Below, in pieces: positions 24,498 through 33,283 of a DNA stretch of 64,000 nucleotides. The translations under genes were made by a program, and so were the position numbers. The notes under the pieces are model-generated. The model had not been told where the DNA came from. It did no database searches and worked only from the letters and a program-made list of their open reading frames with translations. Source of the DNA: Thermogemmatispora carboxidivorans (GTDB taxonomy: Bacteria > Chloroflexota > Ktedonobacteria > Ktedonobacterales > Ktedonobacteraceae); NCBI RefSeq assembly GCF_000702505.1, contig NZ_JNIM01000001.1, forward strand, positions 1,922,001 to 1,986,000. The letters are read 5' to 3'. How positions within the stretch are numbered: position 1 is the stretch's first letter; each line of letters starts with the position of its first letter.

Positions 24498-25811
24498 ATG
24501 CGGTCCGAGTCCTCGAAAATCGCAGTCAACGGAGGGGGAGAGAGCCGGGGGACAGTGAGGGCGGCCAACGAAGTTCTGAGTGGCCAGACCAGGCGTGGTC
24601 TGCTGCGTCGAGTTCTTCCTTTTTTGGGGCCGGCCTTCATTGCCAGCGTAGCCTATATTGACCCTGGCAACTTCTCGACCAATATTCAGGGAGGGGCCAG
24701 CTTCGGCTACCTGCTGCTGTGGGTGATCGTTGCCAGTAACCTGATGGCCATGCTCATTCAGGCCCTCTCTGCCAAGCTAGGAATTGCCACCGGGCTGAAT
24801 CTGCCCGAGATGTGTCGCACCTATTTCCCGCGTCCTATTGTATGGGCCATGTGGCTTCTGGCTGAAATCGTAGCGATGGCCACCGATCTTGCTGAATTCC
24901 TCGGGGCCGCCGTAGGTTTTCAGCTCCTCTTTCACATTCCCCTCCTGCTTGGTGGCCTACTGACCGCCATTGTCACCTTCCTGATCCTGGGGCTAGAGCG
25001 CTACGGATTTCGCCCCTTGGAAGCGGTCATTAGTGCGCTAGTGGGTGTCATCGCGCTTTGTTACGTCATCGAGACCATCCTGGTGCGGCCTGCCTGGGGG
25101 ACCATTGCCTATCATGCCCTCGTGCCGCAATTTGCCGGTCCCGAGAGCATTCTCCTGGCCTCGGGCATCCTGGGGGCCACCGTCATGCCCCATGTCATCT
25201 ATCTGCATTCGGCCCTCACCCAGGGGCGGATCGTCGTCCGTGACCCTGTGCGTCTCAAGCGCCTCTTCCGCTATGAGCTGCTCGATGTTATGATCGCAAT
25301 GGGCATTGCTGGCTTTGTCAATGCGGCCATGCTCATTATGGCTGCCGGAACCTTTTTTCAGGCTGGACTGCGCCAGGTTGGCACGCTCGAAGAGGCCTAT
25401 CGAACCTTGCAGCCTCTCCTAGGGAGCGCCGCCAGTTGGGTTTTTGCCATTTCCCTCCTCATTTCGGGGCTTTCATCCTCGACCGTAGGCACAATGTCGG
25501 GCCAAGTCATTATGCAAGGCTTTCTCCACCGCCAGATTCCCGTCTGGGTGCGGCGTCTCGTGACCATGCTGCCATCTCTACTCGTGATCATGCTCGGCCT
25601 GGAACCGACGAGAACGTTAGTCATCAGCCAGGTGGTGCTCAGCTTTGGCATCCCTTTTGCTCTTGTGCCACTGATACTCTTTACGCAGCGTCGTGATATC
25701 ATGGGGGTATTAGTCAACAGCCGGCTGACGACCGTTCTCGCCTGGTTGGTTGCCGGGCTGATTATAGCTCTCAATGTCTTTCTCTTGTATCAGGTCTTGA
25801 CAGGAGGCTAA
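24498..25811 (+). CDS. mntH: Nramp-family Mn2+/divalent metal transporter
   Basis: The 437-residue protein has 11 predicted membrane helices. The Nramp metal site is visible: DPGNFSTNI in TM1 (Asp, Asn) and ATVMPHVIYLHSAL in TM6 (Met and the MPH motif). It should import Mn2+ (and possibly Fe2+) with protons. The ~45-residue N-terminal cytosolic stretch is polar. TAGGAG precedes the ATG by 10 nt. The next gene, a universal stress protein, starts 4 nt after its stop, so both form one transcript from the promoter at 24251. A metal-dependent DtxR-type regulator is encoded convergently 1.1 kb downstream, consistent with metal-responsive control. Confidence 0.93.
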   Translation: MRSESSKIAVNGGGESRGTVRAANEVLSGQTRRGLLRRVLPFLGPAFIASVAYIDPGNFSTNIQGGASFGYLLLWVIVASNLMAMLIQALSAKLGIATGLNLPEMCRTYFPRPIVWAMWLLAEIVAMATDLAEFLGAAVGFQLLFHIPLLLGGLLTAIVTFLILGLERYGFRPLEAVISALVGVIALCYVIETILVRPAWGTIAYHALVPQFAGPESILLASGILGATVMPHVIYLHSALTQGRIVVRDPVRLKRLFRYELLDVMIAMGIAGFVNAAMLIMAAGTFFQAGLRQVGTLEEAYRTLQPLLGSAASWVFAISLLISGLSSSTVGTMSGQVIMQGFLHRQIPVWVRRLVTMLPSLLVIMLGLEPTRTLVISQVVLSFGIPFALVPLILFTQRRDIMGVLVNSRLTTVLAWLVAGLIIALNVFLLYQVLTGG

Positions 25812-25815
25812 GAGA

Positions 25816-26859
25816 ATGTTGCTTGTTAGTGAGAAAGGAGAAAACGATAGCAGTCGGCAGCCGGCCATCAAGCGAGGAGCGGAGGAAGGTGTTGAGCAAG
25901 GTGCCGGGCCGGACCTGGGGAGCGAGTGTGACAAAGTCTTTGCAGGGAAGAGCGGCAGGCTAAGACTACTCGTTCCTTTAGATGGCTCGCGTCTGGCCGA
26001 GGCTGTGCTCCCGAGTGCAACGGCTCTGGCCCAGCGCTATCAAGGCGAGATCGTGCTCCTGCATATTCTGGAGCAACATCCGCCGTCTCAGGTACATGGT
26101 GAACGGCATCTACGCGACCTTGCCGAGGCAGGGATCTACCTTGAGGAGGTAGCTGCGCGTCTGCGCCTGGAAGATCTGGCGGTTGCTGTGCATGTCCACG
26201 AGAATCGGGAGCAGAGCGTTACGCGGGGCATTGTGGAACATGTGCAGGAGTTAGAAAGCGATCTCGTAGTCATGTGCACACATGGCAATGGAGGCGTACG
26301 TGATCTTCTCTTCGGCAGCATTGCCCAGCAGGTATTGCAGCGAGGTCCCTGCCCTATCTGGCTAGTCCAGCCGCGCAAGGATGGAAGCGCGCCGTCTTTC
26401 AAGCTAAGGCGCGTGCTGGTGCCTCTTGATGGGACCCCGGAACACGAGCCGGCGCTGCCGGCGGCCATTGCTCTGGCGCGCGCTTTTGCAGCCGGGCTCT
26501 GCCTTGTCTTTGTGATTCCGACGCTCACAACCTTAGTGGGAGAGGCGGCAGTCTCAGGTACCATGTTGCCTGCCACTATGCGTGCTGTCCTTGACCTGGC
26601 TGAACAGGGGGCACGCTCCTATCTACAGCAGATTGTCGAGCAGTGTCAAAAGCAGGGGGTCAGGGCTCAGGGGGAAATCTTGCGAGGAGAGACTGTGCTG
26701 GAGGTTGTCAAACTGCTTGAGCGCCAGGAGATAGATCTGGTTGTTCTGGCCAGCCACGGTCGGGCCGGCCTTGATGCACTGCTGAGCGGCAGTGTGGCCC
26801 CACGCCTCGTAGGGCGCGTGAGCGTGCCGCTGCTGCTGGTGCGCGCCACAAGCCTGTGA
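25816..26859 (+). CDS. Tandem universal stress protein (two UspA domains)
   Basis: Residues ~50-185 and ~190-345 each form a Usp domain. The first has RLLVPLDGSRLAEAVLPSA and VVMCTHGNGGVRDLLFGSIAQQVL; the second has RVLVPLDGTPEHEPALPAA and VVLASHGRAGLDALLSGSVAPRLV. The Gly-rich G-x2-G-x9-G(S/T) nucleotide-binding pattern is present in both, so ATP binding is expected. The N-terminal ~45 residues are polar and unstructured. It is cotranscribed with mntH. Usp proteins beside metal transporters suggest a stress link, but no specific role can be stated. Confidence 0.9.
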   Translation: MLLVSEKGENDSSRQPAIKRGAEEGVEQGAGPDLGSECDKVFAGKSGRLRLLVPLDGSRLAEAVLPSATALAQRYQGEIVLLHILEQHPPSQVHGERHLRDLAEAGIYLEEVAARLRLEDLAVAVHVHENREQSVTRGIVEHVQELESDLVVMCTHGNGGVRDLLFGSIAQQVLQRGPCPIWLVQPRKDGSAPSFKLRRVLVPLDGTPEHEPALPAAIALARAFAAGLCLVFVIPTLTTLVGEAAVSGTMLPATMRAVLDLAEQGARSYLQQIVEQCQKQGVRAQGEILRGETVLEVVKLLERQEIDLVVLASHGRAGLDALLSGSVAPRLVGRVSVPLLLVRATSL

Positions 26860-26882
26860 CGGCAACGTTCATGGCTGACGGC

Positions 26883-26905
26883 CAGCCAGCGCCCCGGCCT
26901 GGCTG
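26883..26905. terminator. Hairpin between convergent usp and DtxR-type genes
   Basis: CAGCCAG/CTGGCTG with a 9-nt loop lies in the 56-nt gap between the two convergent stops. It lacks a U tract on both strands; a bidirectional role is possible. Confidence 0.4.
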
Positions 26906-26915
26906 CTACCTCCAT

Positions 26916-27647
26916 TCAAGATGAGAGGCTGGGCTGGAGGCAGTCCGTTGAATCGTCCTCGTCTTCCTGAAGGCTCACCGTAATCTGTTCCGCCAGTTCG
27001 GCGCTCAGCAAGTGCTCAGCGGCCTGGCTCTCCTCGCCAACGAGGATGCGCAGCGGCCCACCGAAGGGTACCCGCTCAATCACACGCACTTGCACTTCTG
27101 GATACAGGCCCATCTGTCCCAGATAGCGCAGTTTGGCCGCATCTTGATCGTTGACGCGCAGAATACGGGCCGTTTGTCCTTCAGGCACCTGCAATAAGGG
27201 CTGGCCTGGGCGCTGGGCAATGACCCCTTCCTTACTGGGAATGGGGTCCCCGTGGGGGTCAACGGTTGGGTAGCCGAGGAGAGCGTCGAGCCGCTCCTCG
27301 AACTCTTCTGAGATTACGTGCTCCAGGCGATCGGCCTCCTCGTGCACTTTGTCCCAGCTATAGCCCAGTTCGCGCGCCAGATACAGCTCTAGCAGCCGAT
27401 GATGGCGAATGACCTCTTTCGCTTTGCGCTCTCCTAGCGGGGTCAGACAGACCCCCCGGTAAGGGGTATGCTGGACCCAGCCGGCCTTGGCAAACTCTTT
27501 GAAGAGCAAGGTCACGGTGGCGTCGCTGACCCCTAGACGCTCGCTCACCGCCGAGGTTGAGACTTTTTGGCCGCGCTCCTGCATGGTGTAGATGACCTTC
27601 AAGCAATCGCTGACGCGCGGAGCCAGTGCCTGTATCGGTTCATCCAT
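26916..27647 (-). CDS. DtxR/MntR-family metal-dependent transcriptional regulator
   Basis: Three regions are visible. A winged helix-turn-helix (DCLKVIYTMQERGQKVSTSAVSERLGVSDATVTLLFKEFAKAGWVQ) is followed by the metal-binding dimerisation domain (TPLGERKAKEVIRHHRLLELYLARELGY, then EEADRLEHVISEEFEERL, containing the His/Glu/Asp ligands). From ~155 comes an SH3-like FeoA domain (AKLRYLGQMGLYPEVQVRVIERVPFGGPLRILVG). Such proteins repress metal uptake genes when Mn2+ or Fe2+ is bound. Its position convergent with mntH, and the palindrome at the mntH promoter, suggest it controls mntH. It has its own promoter at 27688-27716. Confidence 0.92.
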   Translation of the reverse strand: MDEPIQALAPRVSDCLKVIYTMQERGQKVSTSAVSERLGVSDATVTLLFKEFAKAGWVQHTPYRGVCLTPLGERKAKEVIRHHRLLELYLARELGYSWDKVHEEADRLEHVISEEFEERLDALLGYPTVDPHGDPIPSKEGVIAQRPGQPLLQVPEGQTARILRVNDQDAAKLRYLGQMGLYPEVQVRVIERVPFGGPLRILVGEESQAAEHLLSAELAEQITVSLQEDEDDSTDCLQPSLSS

Positions 27648-27687
27648 GCGCTCATATCCCGATCTCTGAAATTTCTAATGCAGGAAA

Positions 27688-27716
27688 TCTATATCACATC
27701 TTCAGCATGTAAGCAA
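27688..27716 (-). promoter_or_regulatory. Promoter of the DtxR-type regulator gene
   Basis: On the minus strand TTGCTT, 17 nt, TATAGA, about 40 nt upstream of the start codon; good spacing and an AT-rich discriminator. Confidence 0.55.
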
Positions 27717-27815
27717 GGTATGGCGAGAGGCCGCCTGGCAAGGATGGGCAACAGTTGGCCGGGCCGGTGGAGGCGCGCCGTTGCGCGGTCTACCGCCCAG
27801 ATCTCAGAGCTTTTC

Positions 27816-28538
27816 TTACCAGAAAGCCAGCACCATTGTCACCACCCCGTAGAGAAGACACACCAGGCCCAGAGCATAGTAGGCCAGGGATTCAGCGATG
27901 CCATCCAGGGCTGCAGCCAGGAGCAGAAGAGGGATGCCGATGAGCAGGGTCAGGCCCTCGGCCAATAGACGTTTACCCAGACGCAGATGGGGATAGCGAT
28001 GAAGGAGCAATACGAAGGGGAGAATTACCAGCTCGCAGGCGCCGACTCCCAGTATGAGGGTGCCCATCACTATCGAGGGCATCGAGAAGCAGAGGCCGGC
28101 CACGCCGAAAAAGGCGAGAAAGGCCCCCCACAGGTAGAGTAAGGTGCTGACCAGACTCTCGCCCCAGCCCCGACGCCGTTGCTGCTGCTCTGATGCGAAG
28201 GGGACAGGCAGTGCCCCAGAGAGAGGATACGGTCCTGGCGTCTCTTCTCTCGCTCCCTGTGCATAAGGATCAAAGGTCGCCCCTTCCAATGAATAGGAGG
28301 GGACTGCAATCTCTGGTGAAGCAAGCAGAGGTGTCAAAGACCTGTACTGCCGCTCGTCCAGGGGATTAGGCAGATCCGAGGCGAGTGGGAGCCGGACATT
28401 CGCATAGCCTGCCTGCTCTTCTTGTGGCAGCAGCTCAGTCAAATCGGTGTACGCCTCTGCCAGGGTACTGCCGCAAAAGGCGCAGAAACTACTTGCCGTA
28501 TCATTCTCACGACCACAGCTGGGACAACATCTTTTCAT
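27816..28538 (-). CDS. Zinc-ribbon membrane protein of unknown function
   Basis: From the ATG at 28538 the protein begins MKRCCPSCGRENDTASSFCAFCGSTL, a four-cysteine zinc ribbon (CPxCG...CxxCG). A ~90-residue polar linker rich in Pro/Glu/Ser follows, and then about four hydrophobic helices (LVSTLLYLWGAFLAFFGVAGLCFSM onward) to the C terminus. Similar zinc-ribbon plus membrane-helix proteins are common in Chloroflexota and Firmicutes without defined function. A longer frame reaches 28676 but adds a leader unlike the family and is not used. It stands alone between the DtxR-type gene and a long intergenic region. Confidence 0.7.
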   Translation of the reverse strand: MKRCCPSCGRENDTASSFCAFCGSTLAEAYTDLTELLPQEEQAGYANVRLPLASDLPNPLDERQYRSLTPLLASPEIAVPSYSLEGATFDPYAQGAREETPGPYPLSGALPVPFASEQQQRRRGWGESLVSTLLYLWGAFLAFFGVAGLCFSMPSIVMGTLILGVGACELVILPFVLLLHRYPHLRLGKRLLAEGLTLLIGIPLLLLAAALDGIAESLAYYALGLVCLLYGVVTMVLAFW

Positions 28539-29114
28539 CGCACTTCTTACGCGGCAGAGATGAGGGCCGCGCCCTCCCCAAATTTCAAACGCCAGAAACC
28601 AGCACGCCACATAGCCTGACCCCCTGCAGGCACTGGCGTCGGCGGTCGCTGCGCTACCAGACGGAACCGCAAGCATGGCGTCAATTCTGTCTGGTTCAAC
28701 GCTCGCCGCAGCCAGGGAACGTGTTGGTTCTCTTCCCTCTCTTTCGTGGCGGCCACCGGGGGCCGGTGCAGATAGGGAAAAACAAGAGAGATAGGCCCTC
28801 CCTGGACAGAGCGCCTGGCTCCACAGGTGCCTCCCTCCTATCGATCAGCGTCTGACCTTCTAGCCTCCCGGCCAGCCAAGGCAGACAATAGATCCCTGTG
28901 GTTCGGGTATCCGCTTTACTGCCTGGGAGAGCTACTTTTTCATTCTAATCTGACCGTGGGGAAAAGGCAATGGCGAGCGAGAACAAAAGGCTGCTCCCTC
29001 CTGATTTTATCGCTTACAACCGTTCAGCCTGGTGCTCGCGTCTGCTATACTGCTATGGTTCGAGAGGGAGGGAGGCCATACGCTGAGCAGCCAGATGGAG
29101 AGGAAGTGAGGGCT
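28539..29114. other. Intergenic region upstream of the zinc-ribbon gene
   Basis: About 570 nt without a convincing gene. A TATACT hexamer on the plus strand near 29045, with only a weak TTCAGC 17 nt upstream, could start a short transcript that would run into the two hairpins at 29115-29188; evidence for an RNA gene is thin. Confidence 0.3.
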
Positions 29115-29188
29115 AGCCCGAGGGCAGCTCGGGCTTTGCGGTGAGCCAGAGCGGAGCGACCGGCTGTTTGGCCGCCTGCTCTGGCTCA
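29115..29188 (-). terminator. Two consecutive stem-loops after the GH1 gene
   Basis: TGAGCCAGAGC at 29142-29152 pairs with 29178-29188 (11 bp), and AGCCCGAG/CTCGGGCT (29115-29135) forms a second hairpin with a 5-nt loop. They lie 20-95 nt past the GH1 stop on its strand. Neither has a strong U tract. Confidence 0.5.
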
Positions 29189-29208
29189 GCACCTGCCTTG
29201 CCCTTTCA

Positions 29209-30630
29209 TCAGGAGTGGGGGCGGCGGGCGGCGATGAAGGAAGCATACCAGTAGCCGCTATCCTTGACAATGCGCCGTTGAGTGGGGTAGTCCACATAGA
29301 TGATGCCGAAGCGCTTGCTGTAGCCGAAAGCCCACTCGAAGTTATCCAACAGCGACCAGACAAAGTAGCCGCGCACAGCAGCCCCTGCGGCCAGGGCTTC
29401 GCCCAGGGCCTGGATATGCTGGCTCAGGTAGGCAACCCGACAACCATCGTGGATATGCTCGTTGCCATCCCATTCATCATGAAAAGCGGCCCCATTCTCG
29501 GTGACCACCATTGCCTTTGGTTGATAGTCCTGTTGAAGGCGCAGCAGCAAGTCCTTTAAACCGGAAGGATAGACCTCCCAGCCCATTTCCGTATAGCCGG
29601 AACCGGGGACCGGGGCCAGTGTTGCCTGGGCCAGGCGAGCAGAGATCGGCTCACCGGTGGCCGGAGCGTTAGCGCGTACCAGCAGGCGGGTATAGTAATT
29701 GACCCCCAGGAAATCAAAGGGAGTAGCAATCAGCTCCAGGTCAGTGGGCTCCATCGTTGGAGGTTGGACCTGCAGAGCCGAGAAGAGCGCTTCAGGGTAG
29801 CGGGCGCAATAGAGAGGCTCGATGAACCAGCGATTATGGAAGACATCGGCCTGCCGCGCGATTTCCTGAGTCTCGGGCCGCTCATCGGCTGGATAAACGG
29901 GTGTGAAGTTCAAAACAATGCCCAGCTGAGCGTCGCTGCGAGTATGGGCGCGCAGGCGTGGCAGGGCCAGGGCATGGGCCAGCAGCAAATGGTGACCGGC
30001 GGTGATAGCGGCCTGGAGGTCGCGCAGGCCCGGAGCGTGCTCACCAGAGCCATGACCAAGATAGGCACTGCACCAGGGTTCATTGAGCGTTGCCCACCAG
30101 CGTACGCGGTCGCCCAGGCGACGGGCCACAATCTCTGCATAGTCGGCAAAGGCCAGGGCCGTCTCGCGGTGAAGCCAGCCACCATCTGTCTGGAGCGCCA
30201 GGGGCAGATCCCAATGGAACAGCGTAATCAGCGGCGTGATCTTGTGAGAGAGCAGACAATCAACAAGGCGCTCATAGAAATCAAGGCCACGGCTGTTGAC
30301 GGGACCTTTGCCCTGGGGAAGCACCCGCGGCCAGGAGATCGAGAAGCGATACGCTCCGATGCCCAAACGGGCCATCAGAGCGACATCCTCCTCCATACGG
30401 TGATAGTGATCAGCGGCGATATCACCGGTGTCGCCCTGGTAGGTCTTGCCAGGTGTCCCTGAGAAAGCGTCCCAGATAGAAGGGCCACGTCCATCCTCGT
30501 AGGCCGCCCCCTCAATCTGATAAGCCGAGGTGGCCACTCCCCAGAGGAAATCAGACGGGAAACTGGCGCTGACCTCCAGAGCGTCTGGATGCTGTTGCAT
30601 AGCAGGTGCTGTACGCGCTGGTTGACCCAT
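29209..30630 (-). CDS. GH1 family beta-glucosidase
   Basis: A glycoside hydrolase family 1 enzyme. The N-terminal signature FPSDFLWGVATSAYQIEGA is followed by FSISWPRVLPQGKG, the acid/base glutamate in ATLNEPWCSAYLG and the nucleophile glutamate in MVVTENGAAFHDEW; the C-terminal aglycone region has YFVWSLLDNFEWAFGYSKRFG. It hydrolyses beta-linked disaccharides such as cellobiose, or beta-galactosides or fucosides. The ATG at 30630 is directly preceded by AAGGAGG; the open frame extends 32 codons further upstream without such a site. There is no signal peptide, so it is cytosolic. A LacI-family regulator lies upstream on the same strand and is a plausible controller, although its perfect operators are seen only at its own promoter. 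Confidence 0.93.
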   Translation of the reverse strand: MGQPARTAPAMQQHPDALEVSASFPSDFLWGVATSAYQIEGAAYEDGRGPSIWDAFSGTPGKTYQGDTGDIAADHYHRMEEDVALMARLGIGAYRFSISWPRVLPQGKGPVNSRGLDFYERLVDCLLSHKITPLITLFHWDLPLALQTDGGWLHRETALAFADYAEIVARRLGDRVRWWATLNEPWCSAYLGHGSGEHAPGLRDLQAAITAGHHLLLAHALALPRLRAHTRSDAQLGIVLNFTPVYPADERPETQEIARQADVFHNRWFIEPLYCARYPEALFSALQVQPPTMEPTDLELIATPFDFLGVNYYTRLLVRANAPATGEPISARLAQATLAPVPGSGYTEMGWEVYPSGLKDLLLRLQQDYQPKAMVVTENGAAFHDEWDGNEHIHDGCRVAYLSQHIQALGEALAAGAAVRGYFVWSLLDNFEWAFGYSKRFGIIYVDYPTQRRIVKDSGYWYASFIAARRPHS

Positions 30631-31140
30631 TAATCCTCCTTGTTCAGATGGAGCGGCGAGGAGCCGCTTCCTGGAATAGGACAGTTCTGGCCGGGCTGCG
30701 ACCGGCTGAATCGCTGTGGCTGCCATAGGTAGTGTCTCTGTCTCCCCCCCGATGCTGCTGATAGGACGTCAAACAGATGGAGATCGTTACATTCTCCATT
30801 GTGGTATATTGCATGGAAACTCGGCTTGCCCGCGCCCAGGCCCGGGCTGACCGAGGCTGATGAATGCTTCTCCCTGGCTCCGGTGCCGCAAGGAAGCAGA
30901 CGAAGTTTGAATAAGGATGGGGCGACCGCAAGCGCAGTCGCCCCATCGGTTAGTGATTGGCGATTACCCCTGCGGCATCCCTGCCTGTCAAACTCACATC
31001 CATGTCTGCTTTCCAGGCGAGAAGAAGCGTCCCTACTAAGCTGAAGGGGTAATAAGCGGATCAAAGAAGCACCGGAGAGCTGCCGTTGCCCTCTCGCTGC
31101 TCGCTTACTTACTCACTTACTTACTCACTCACTCACTCAC
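30631..31140. other. Intergenic region between lacI-type and GH1 genes
   Basis: No gene is visible in these 510 nt. It holds an inverted repeat ATGGAGA/TCTCCAT with a 9-nt spacer at 30777-30799, which could be an operator or leader hairpin, a long hairpin at 30916-30947 and a tetranucleotide repeat at 31104-31147. Confidence 0.5.
30916..30947 (-). terminator. Hairpin downstream of the LacI-type gene
   Basis: GATGGGGCGAC/GTCGCCCCATC is an 11-bp perfect stem extended by two pairs after one mismatch. On the minus strand it is followed by CTTATTCAAAC. It is probably the terminator of the LacI-type gene ahead of the GH1 gene. Confidence 0.55.
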
Positions 31141-31147
31141 TCACTCA
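31104..31147. repeat. Tetranucleotide microsatellite (CTTA/CTCA)n at the lacI-type 3' end
   Basis: About eleven units of ACTT/ACTC run through the last codons and stop of the LacI-type gene. Slippage here could change the C-terminal end of the protein. Confidence 0.8.
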
Positions 31148-32232
31148 TCGCTCAGAGAATGCTCTTGTTCCTGACGACGATGCAAAGTCAATGCTCCGCA
31201 CGACTCGCGAATGACCAGGCGAGTGGGAAGCTGGATACGGATAGGAGGCTGATATCCACCCTCCGCGCCGGTGGTGGGCTGCAATGACTGCCCGTGCAGC
31301 AGTGAGAGCAGCAGCTCGACTGCGTTACGCCCCATCTCATAGAATGGTTGCTTGATGGTAGTCAATGTTGGCCTCACATGCGCCGAGAGGGGAATATCAT
31401 CGAAGCCAACGACAGCAAGATCCTGCGGAATGCGCAGGCCCAGGGCCTCAGCAGCACTCAAGAAGCCGAAGGCCATCTGATCATTGGCGATGAAGAGAGC
31501 CTCGGGGCGCGCCGCAGGTGGTAGCGCGGCCAGCGCGGCAGCGCAAGTTCGCCCACTGCTCGTCTCGAAGGTGCCGTTGAAGACAAGGGCAGGATCAAAG
31601 GGAAGGCCAGCATCATCGAGGGCCTGGCGATAGCCCTGGTAGCGCTCCTGTGCGCAGCGAAATTCGGCGGGACCTTGCAGGTGAGCAATGCGCCGGTAGC
31701 CGAGGCGAATCAGGTGCAGAGTGGCCTGATAGGCACTGACGCAGTTGTCAATGCCGACCGACGGGAGCTCCGGCGAAGGTCCCTGGTCGTCGATCACAAC
31801 CACCGGCAAGCCCTGAGAGGCGAGCTGCAGCAGGCGCGGGGTTAACGGTCCTGGTTGAATGACCAGCAGGCAGGAGGTCAGTCCCAGCGCCAAAATGCGG
31901 TTGACAATCGTCGTCGGACTCTGGCCGGCATTCGTGCTGTAGAGCACAATCTCATAGTCGGTGTGCTCGATCGCTTCGGCCACGCCGCGCAGTATCTCAG
32001 GAACAGTCGGCTGCGTTAAAGGCGGAGCCAACACGCCTACCAGGCGACTCCTTCCTCCGGCCAGCCCCGCTGCTGCCAGGCTGGGTACAAAACCCTGTTC
32101 TTGCATGATACGCAGCACTCGCTCGCGAGTCTCTGCCTTCACATTACTGCGCTCGTTGAGAACACGCGAAACTGTGGCCTTCGATACACCTGCCAGCCGG
32201 GCAATATCCTCAATCGTCACCTTCGGCTTCAT
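31141..32232 (-). CDS. LacI-family transcriptional repressor
   Basis: The N terminus MKPKVTIEDIARLAGVSKATVSRVLNE is the standard LacI helix-turn-helix, with a hinge helix in PSLAAAGLAGGRSRLVG. The periplasmic-binding-like sensor domain follows (GVLAPPLTQPTVPEILRGVAEAIE, VGIDNCVSAYQATLHLIRLGYRRIAHLQGP, PQDLAVVGFDDIPLSAHVRPTLTTIKQP). It should bind a sugar and release DNA. Two 14-bp operators lie in and just after its own promoter, so it very probably represses itself. The adjacent GH1 gene suggests a beta-glucoside inducer. The stop codon lies in a tetranucleotide microsatellite. Confidence 0.93.
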   Translation of the reverse strand: MKPKVTIEDIARLAGVSKATVSRVLNERSNVKAETRERVLRIMQEQGFVPSLAAAGLAGGRSRLVGVLAPPLTQPTVPEILRGVAEAIEHTDYEIVLYSTNAGQSPTTIVNRILALGLTSCLLVIQPGPLTPRLLQLASQGLPVVVIDDQGPSPELPSVGIDNCVSAYQATLHLIRLGYRRIAHLQGPAEFRCAQERYQGYRQALDDAGLPFDPALVFNGTFETSSGRTCAAALAALPPAARPEALFIANDQMAFGFLSAAEALGLRIPQDLAVVGFDDIPLSAHVRPTLTTIKQPFYEMGRNAVELLLSLLHGQSLQPTTGAEGGYQPPIRIQLPTRLVIRESCGALTLHRRQEQEHSLSDE

Positions 32233-32322
32233 GCTGCCTACTCCCTCCCTGCTGCATTCAGAGGCATACCCTCTACCCGCTCTTCAATGCCTTCCATCGC
32301 CACCTTCTCATGGCTTTCAGGA

Positions 32323-32336
32323 TGAAAGCGGTTTCA
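32323..32336. promoter_or_regulatory. LacI-type operator O2
   Basis: TGAAAGCGGTTTCA is the exact reverse complement of the operator at 32360 and lies downstream of the -10, about 90 nt before the start codon. Confidence 0.75.
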
Positions 32337-32350
32337 TTGCCTTCTACGTA

Positions 32351-32379
32351 AGCATAATATGAAACCGCTTTCATGTCAA
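32351..32379 (-). promoter_or_regulatory. Promoter of the LacI-type gene with an operator as spacer
   Basis: On the minus strand TTGACA, 17 nt, TATGCT. The operator TGAAAGCGGTTTCA (32360-32373 on the plus strand as TGAAACCGCTTTCA) fills the spacer between the -35 and -10, so bound repressor must exclude RNA polymerase. Together with the operator at 32323 this is a two-site autorepression design. Confidence 0.85.
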
Positions 32380-32456
32380 GAGGACAACGCTACGCCAGCG
32401 TCACTGCCTGAAGGCGGGCGGGCTGAGAGAGCGTCAGAAGCGAGCTACTCTGGCGC

Positions 32457-33281
32457 TCAGGCTCCCAAATAGGCAGTGCGCACGCGCTCGTTTTGCAGTA
32501 GTGCGCTACCTGTTCCTTCCAGGACAATGTGGCCGTTTTCAATGACATAAGCGCGATCAGCTCGCTCAAGGGCAATTTGCACGTCTTGTTCGACCAGCAA
32601 AAGGCTCAGCCCCTTCTCGCGATGGATGGCGTCGAGCGCGCTAAGCAGATCATCCACAACCTGGGGGGCCAGGCCCAGTGAAAGCTCATCGATCAGCAAC
32701 AGCTCAGGGTGGCTCATCAAGCCGCGGCCAATGGCGCACATCTGTTGCTCGCCGCCCGAGAGCGAGCCAGCCAATTGGCGGCGGCGCTCTCGGAGCTTGG
32801 GCAGGAGCGTATAGACTTCCTCCAGCTCCTGTTTGATGGCCTGCTGTGAGCCGGCGCGCCGGGTATAGGCCCCGAGCAAAAGATTTTCCTCCACAGTCAG
32901 TGCACTGAAGAGGCGCCGGCCCTGGGGGACATGGCTCAGGCCCAGCCGGACGATCTCCTCAGCTCGTCGGTGGGTAATATCGTATCCAGCGAAGCGAACG
33001 TGGCCTATCCAGGCTGGTAAGAGGCCCGAGAGGGTGGCCAGCAAGGTCGACTTTCCAGCGCCGTTGGCGCCGACCAGGGCCACCAGTTCGCCGCGGTGCA
33101 CTTCCAGCGAGATATCCCACAGCACGCGCGTTTCATCGTAACCGCTCTCCAGATGTTCCACTTCCAGCAGTGCTGTCTCGTGCTTCTGGTCCGAATTGAG
33201 CGCTGCTGTGAGCTGTCTAGAAGCGGAGTCCATGTGAGTGCTCGCAGTACCTGGTCTCGACCGTGGCTCAGGTGGCTGCAT
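32457..33281 (-). CDS. livF: Branched-chain amino acid-type ABC transporter ATPase (LivF)
   Basis: A LivF-type ABC ATPase: Walker A GANGAGKSTLLATLSG, Q-loop region SHVPQGRRLFSALTVEENLLLGAY, signature LSGGEQQMCAIGRGLM, Walker B LLLIDELSLGLAP and the H-loop-equivalent SLLLVEQDV. The N-terminal ~35 residues are a polar extension. It is the last gene of a five-gene importer set (binding protein, two permeases, two ATPases) and starts 2 nt after LivG. Homologous systems import branched-chain amino acids, and sometimes urea, amides or aromatics. Confidence 0.92.
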   Translation of the reverse strand: MQPPEPRSRPGTASTHMDSASRQLTAALNSDQKHETALLEVEHLESGYDETRVLWDISLEVHRGELVALVGANGAGKSTLLATLSGLLPAWIGHVRFAGYDITHRRAEEIVRLGLSHVPQGRRLFSALTVEENLLLGAYTRRAGSQQAIKQELEEVYTLLPKLRERRRQLAGSLSGGEQQMCAIGRGLMSHPELLLIDELSLGLAPQVVDDLLSALDAIHREKGLSLLLVEQDVQIALERADRAYVIENGHIVLEGTGSALLQNERVRTAYLGA

Positions 33282-33283
33282 CC

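Noticed and set aside
31104..31147. A CRISPR-like or IS-end repeat
   Set aside because: It is a simple tetranucleotide microsatellite with no spacers or inverted ends.
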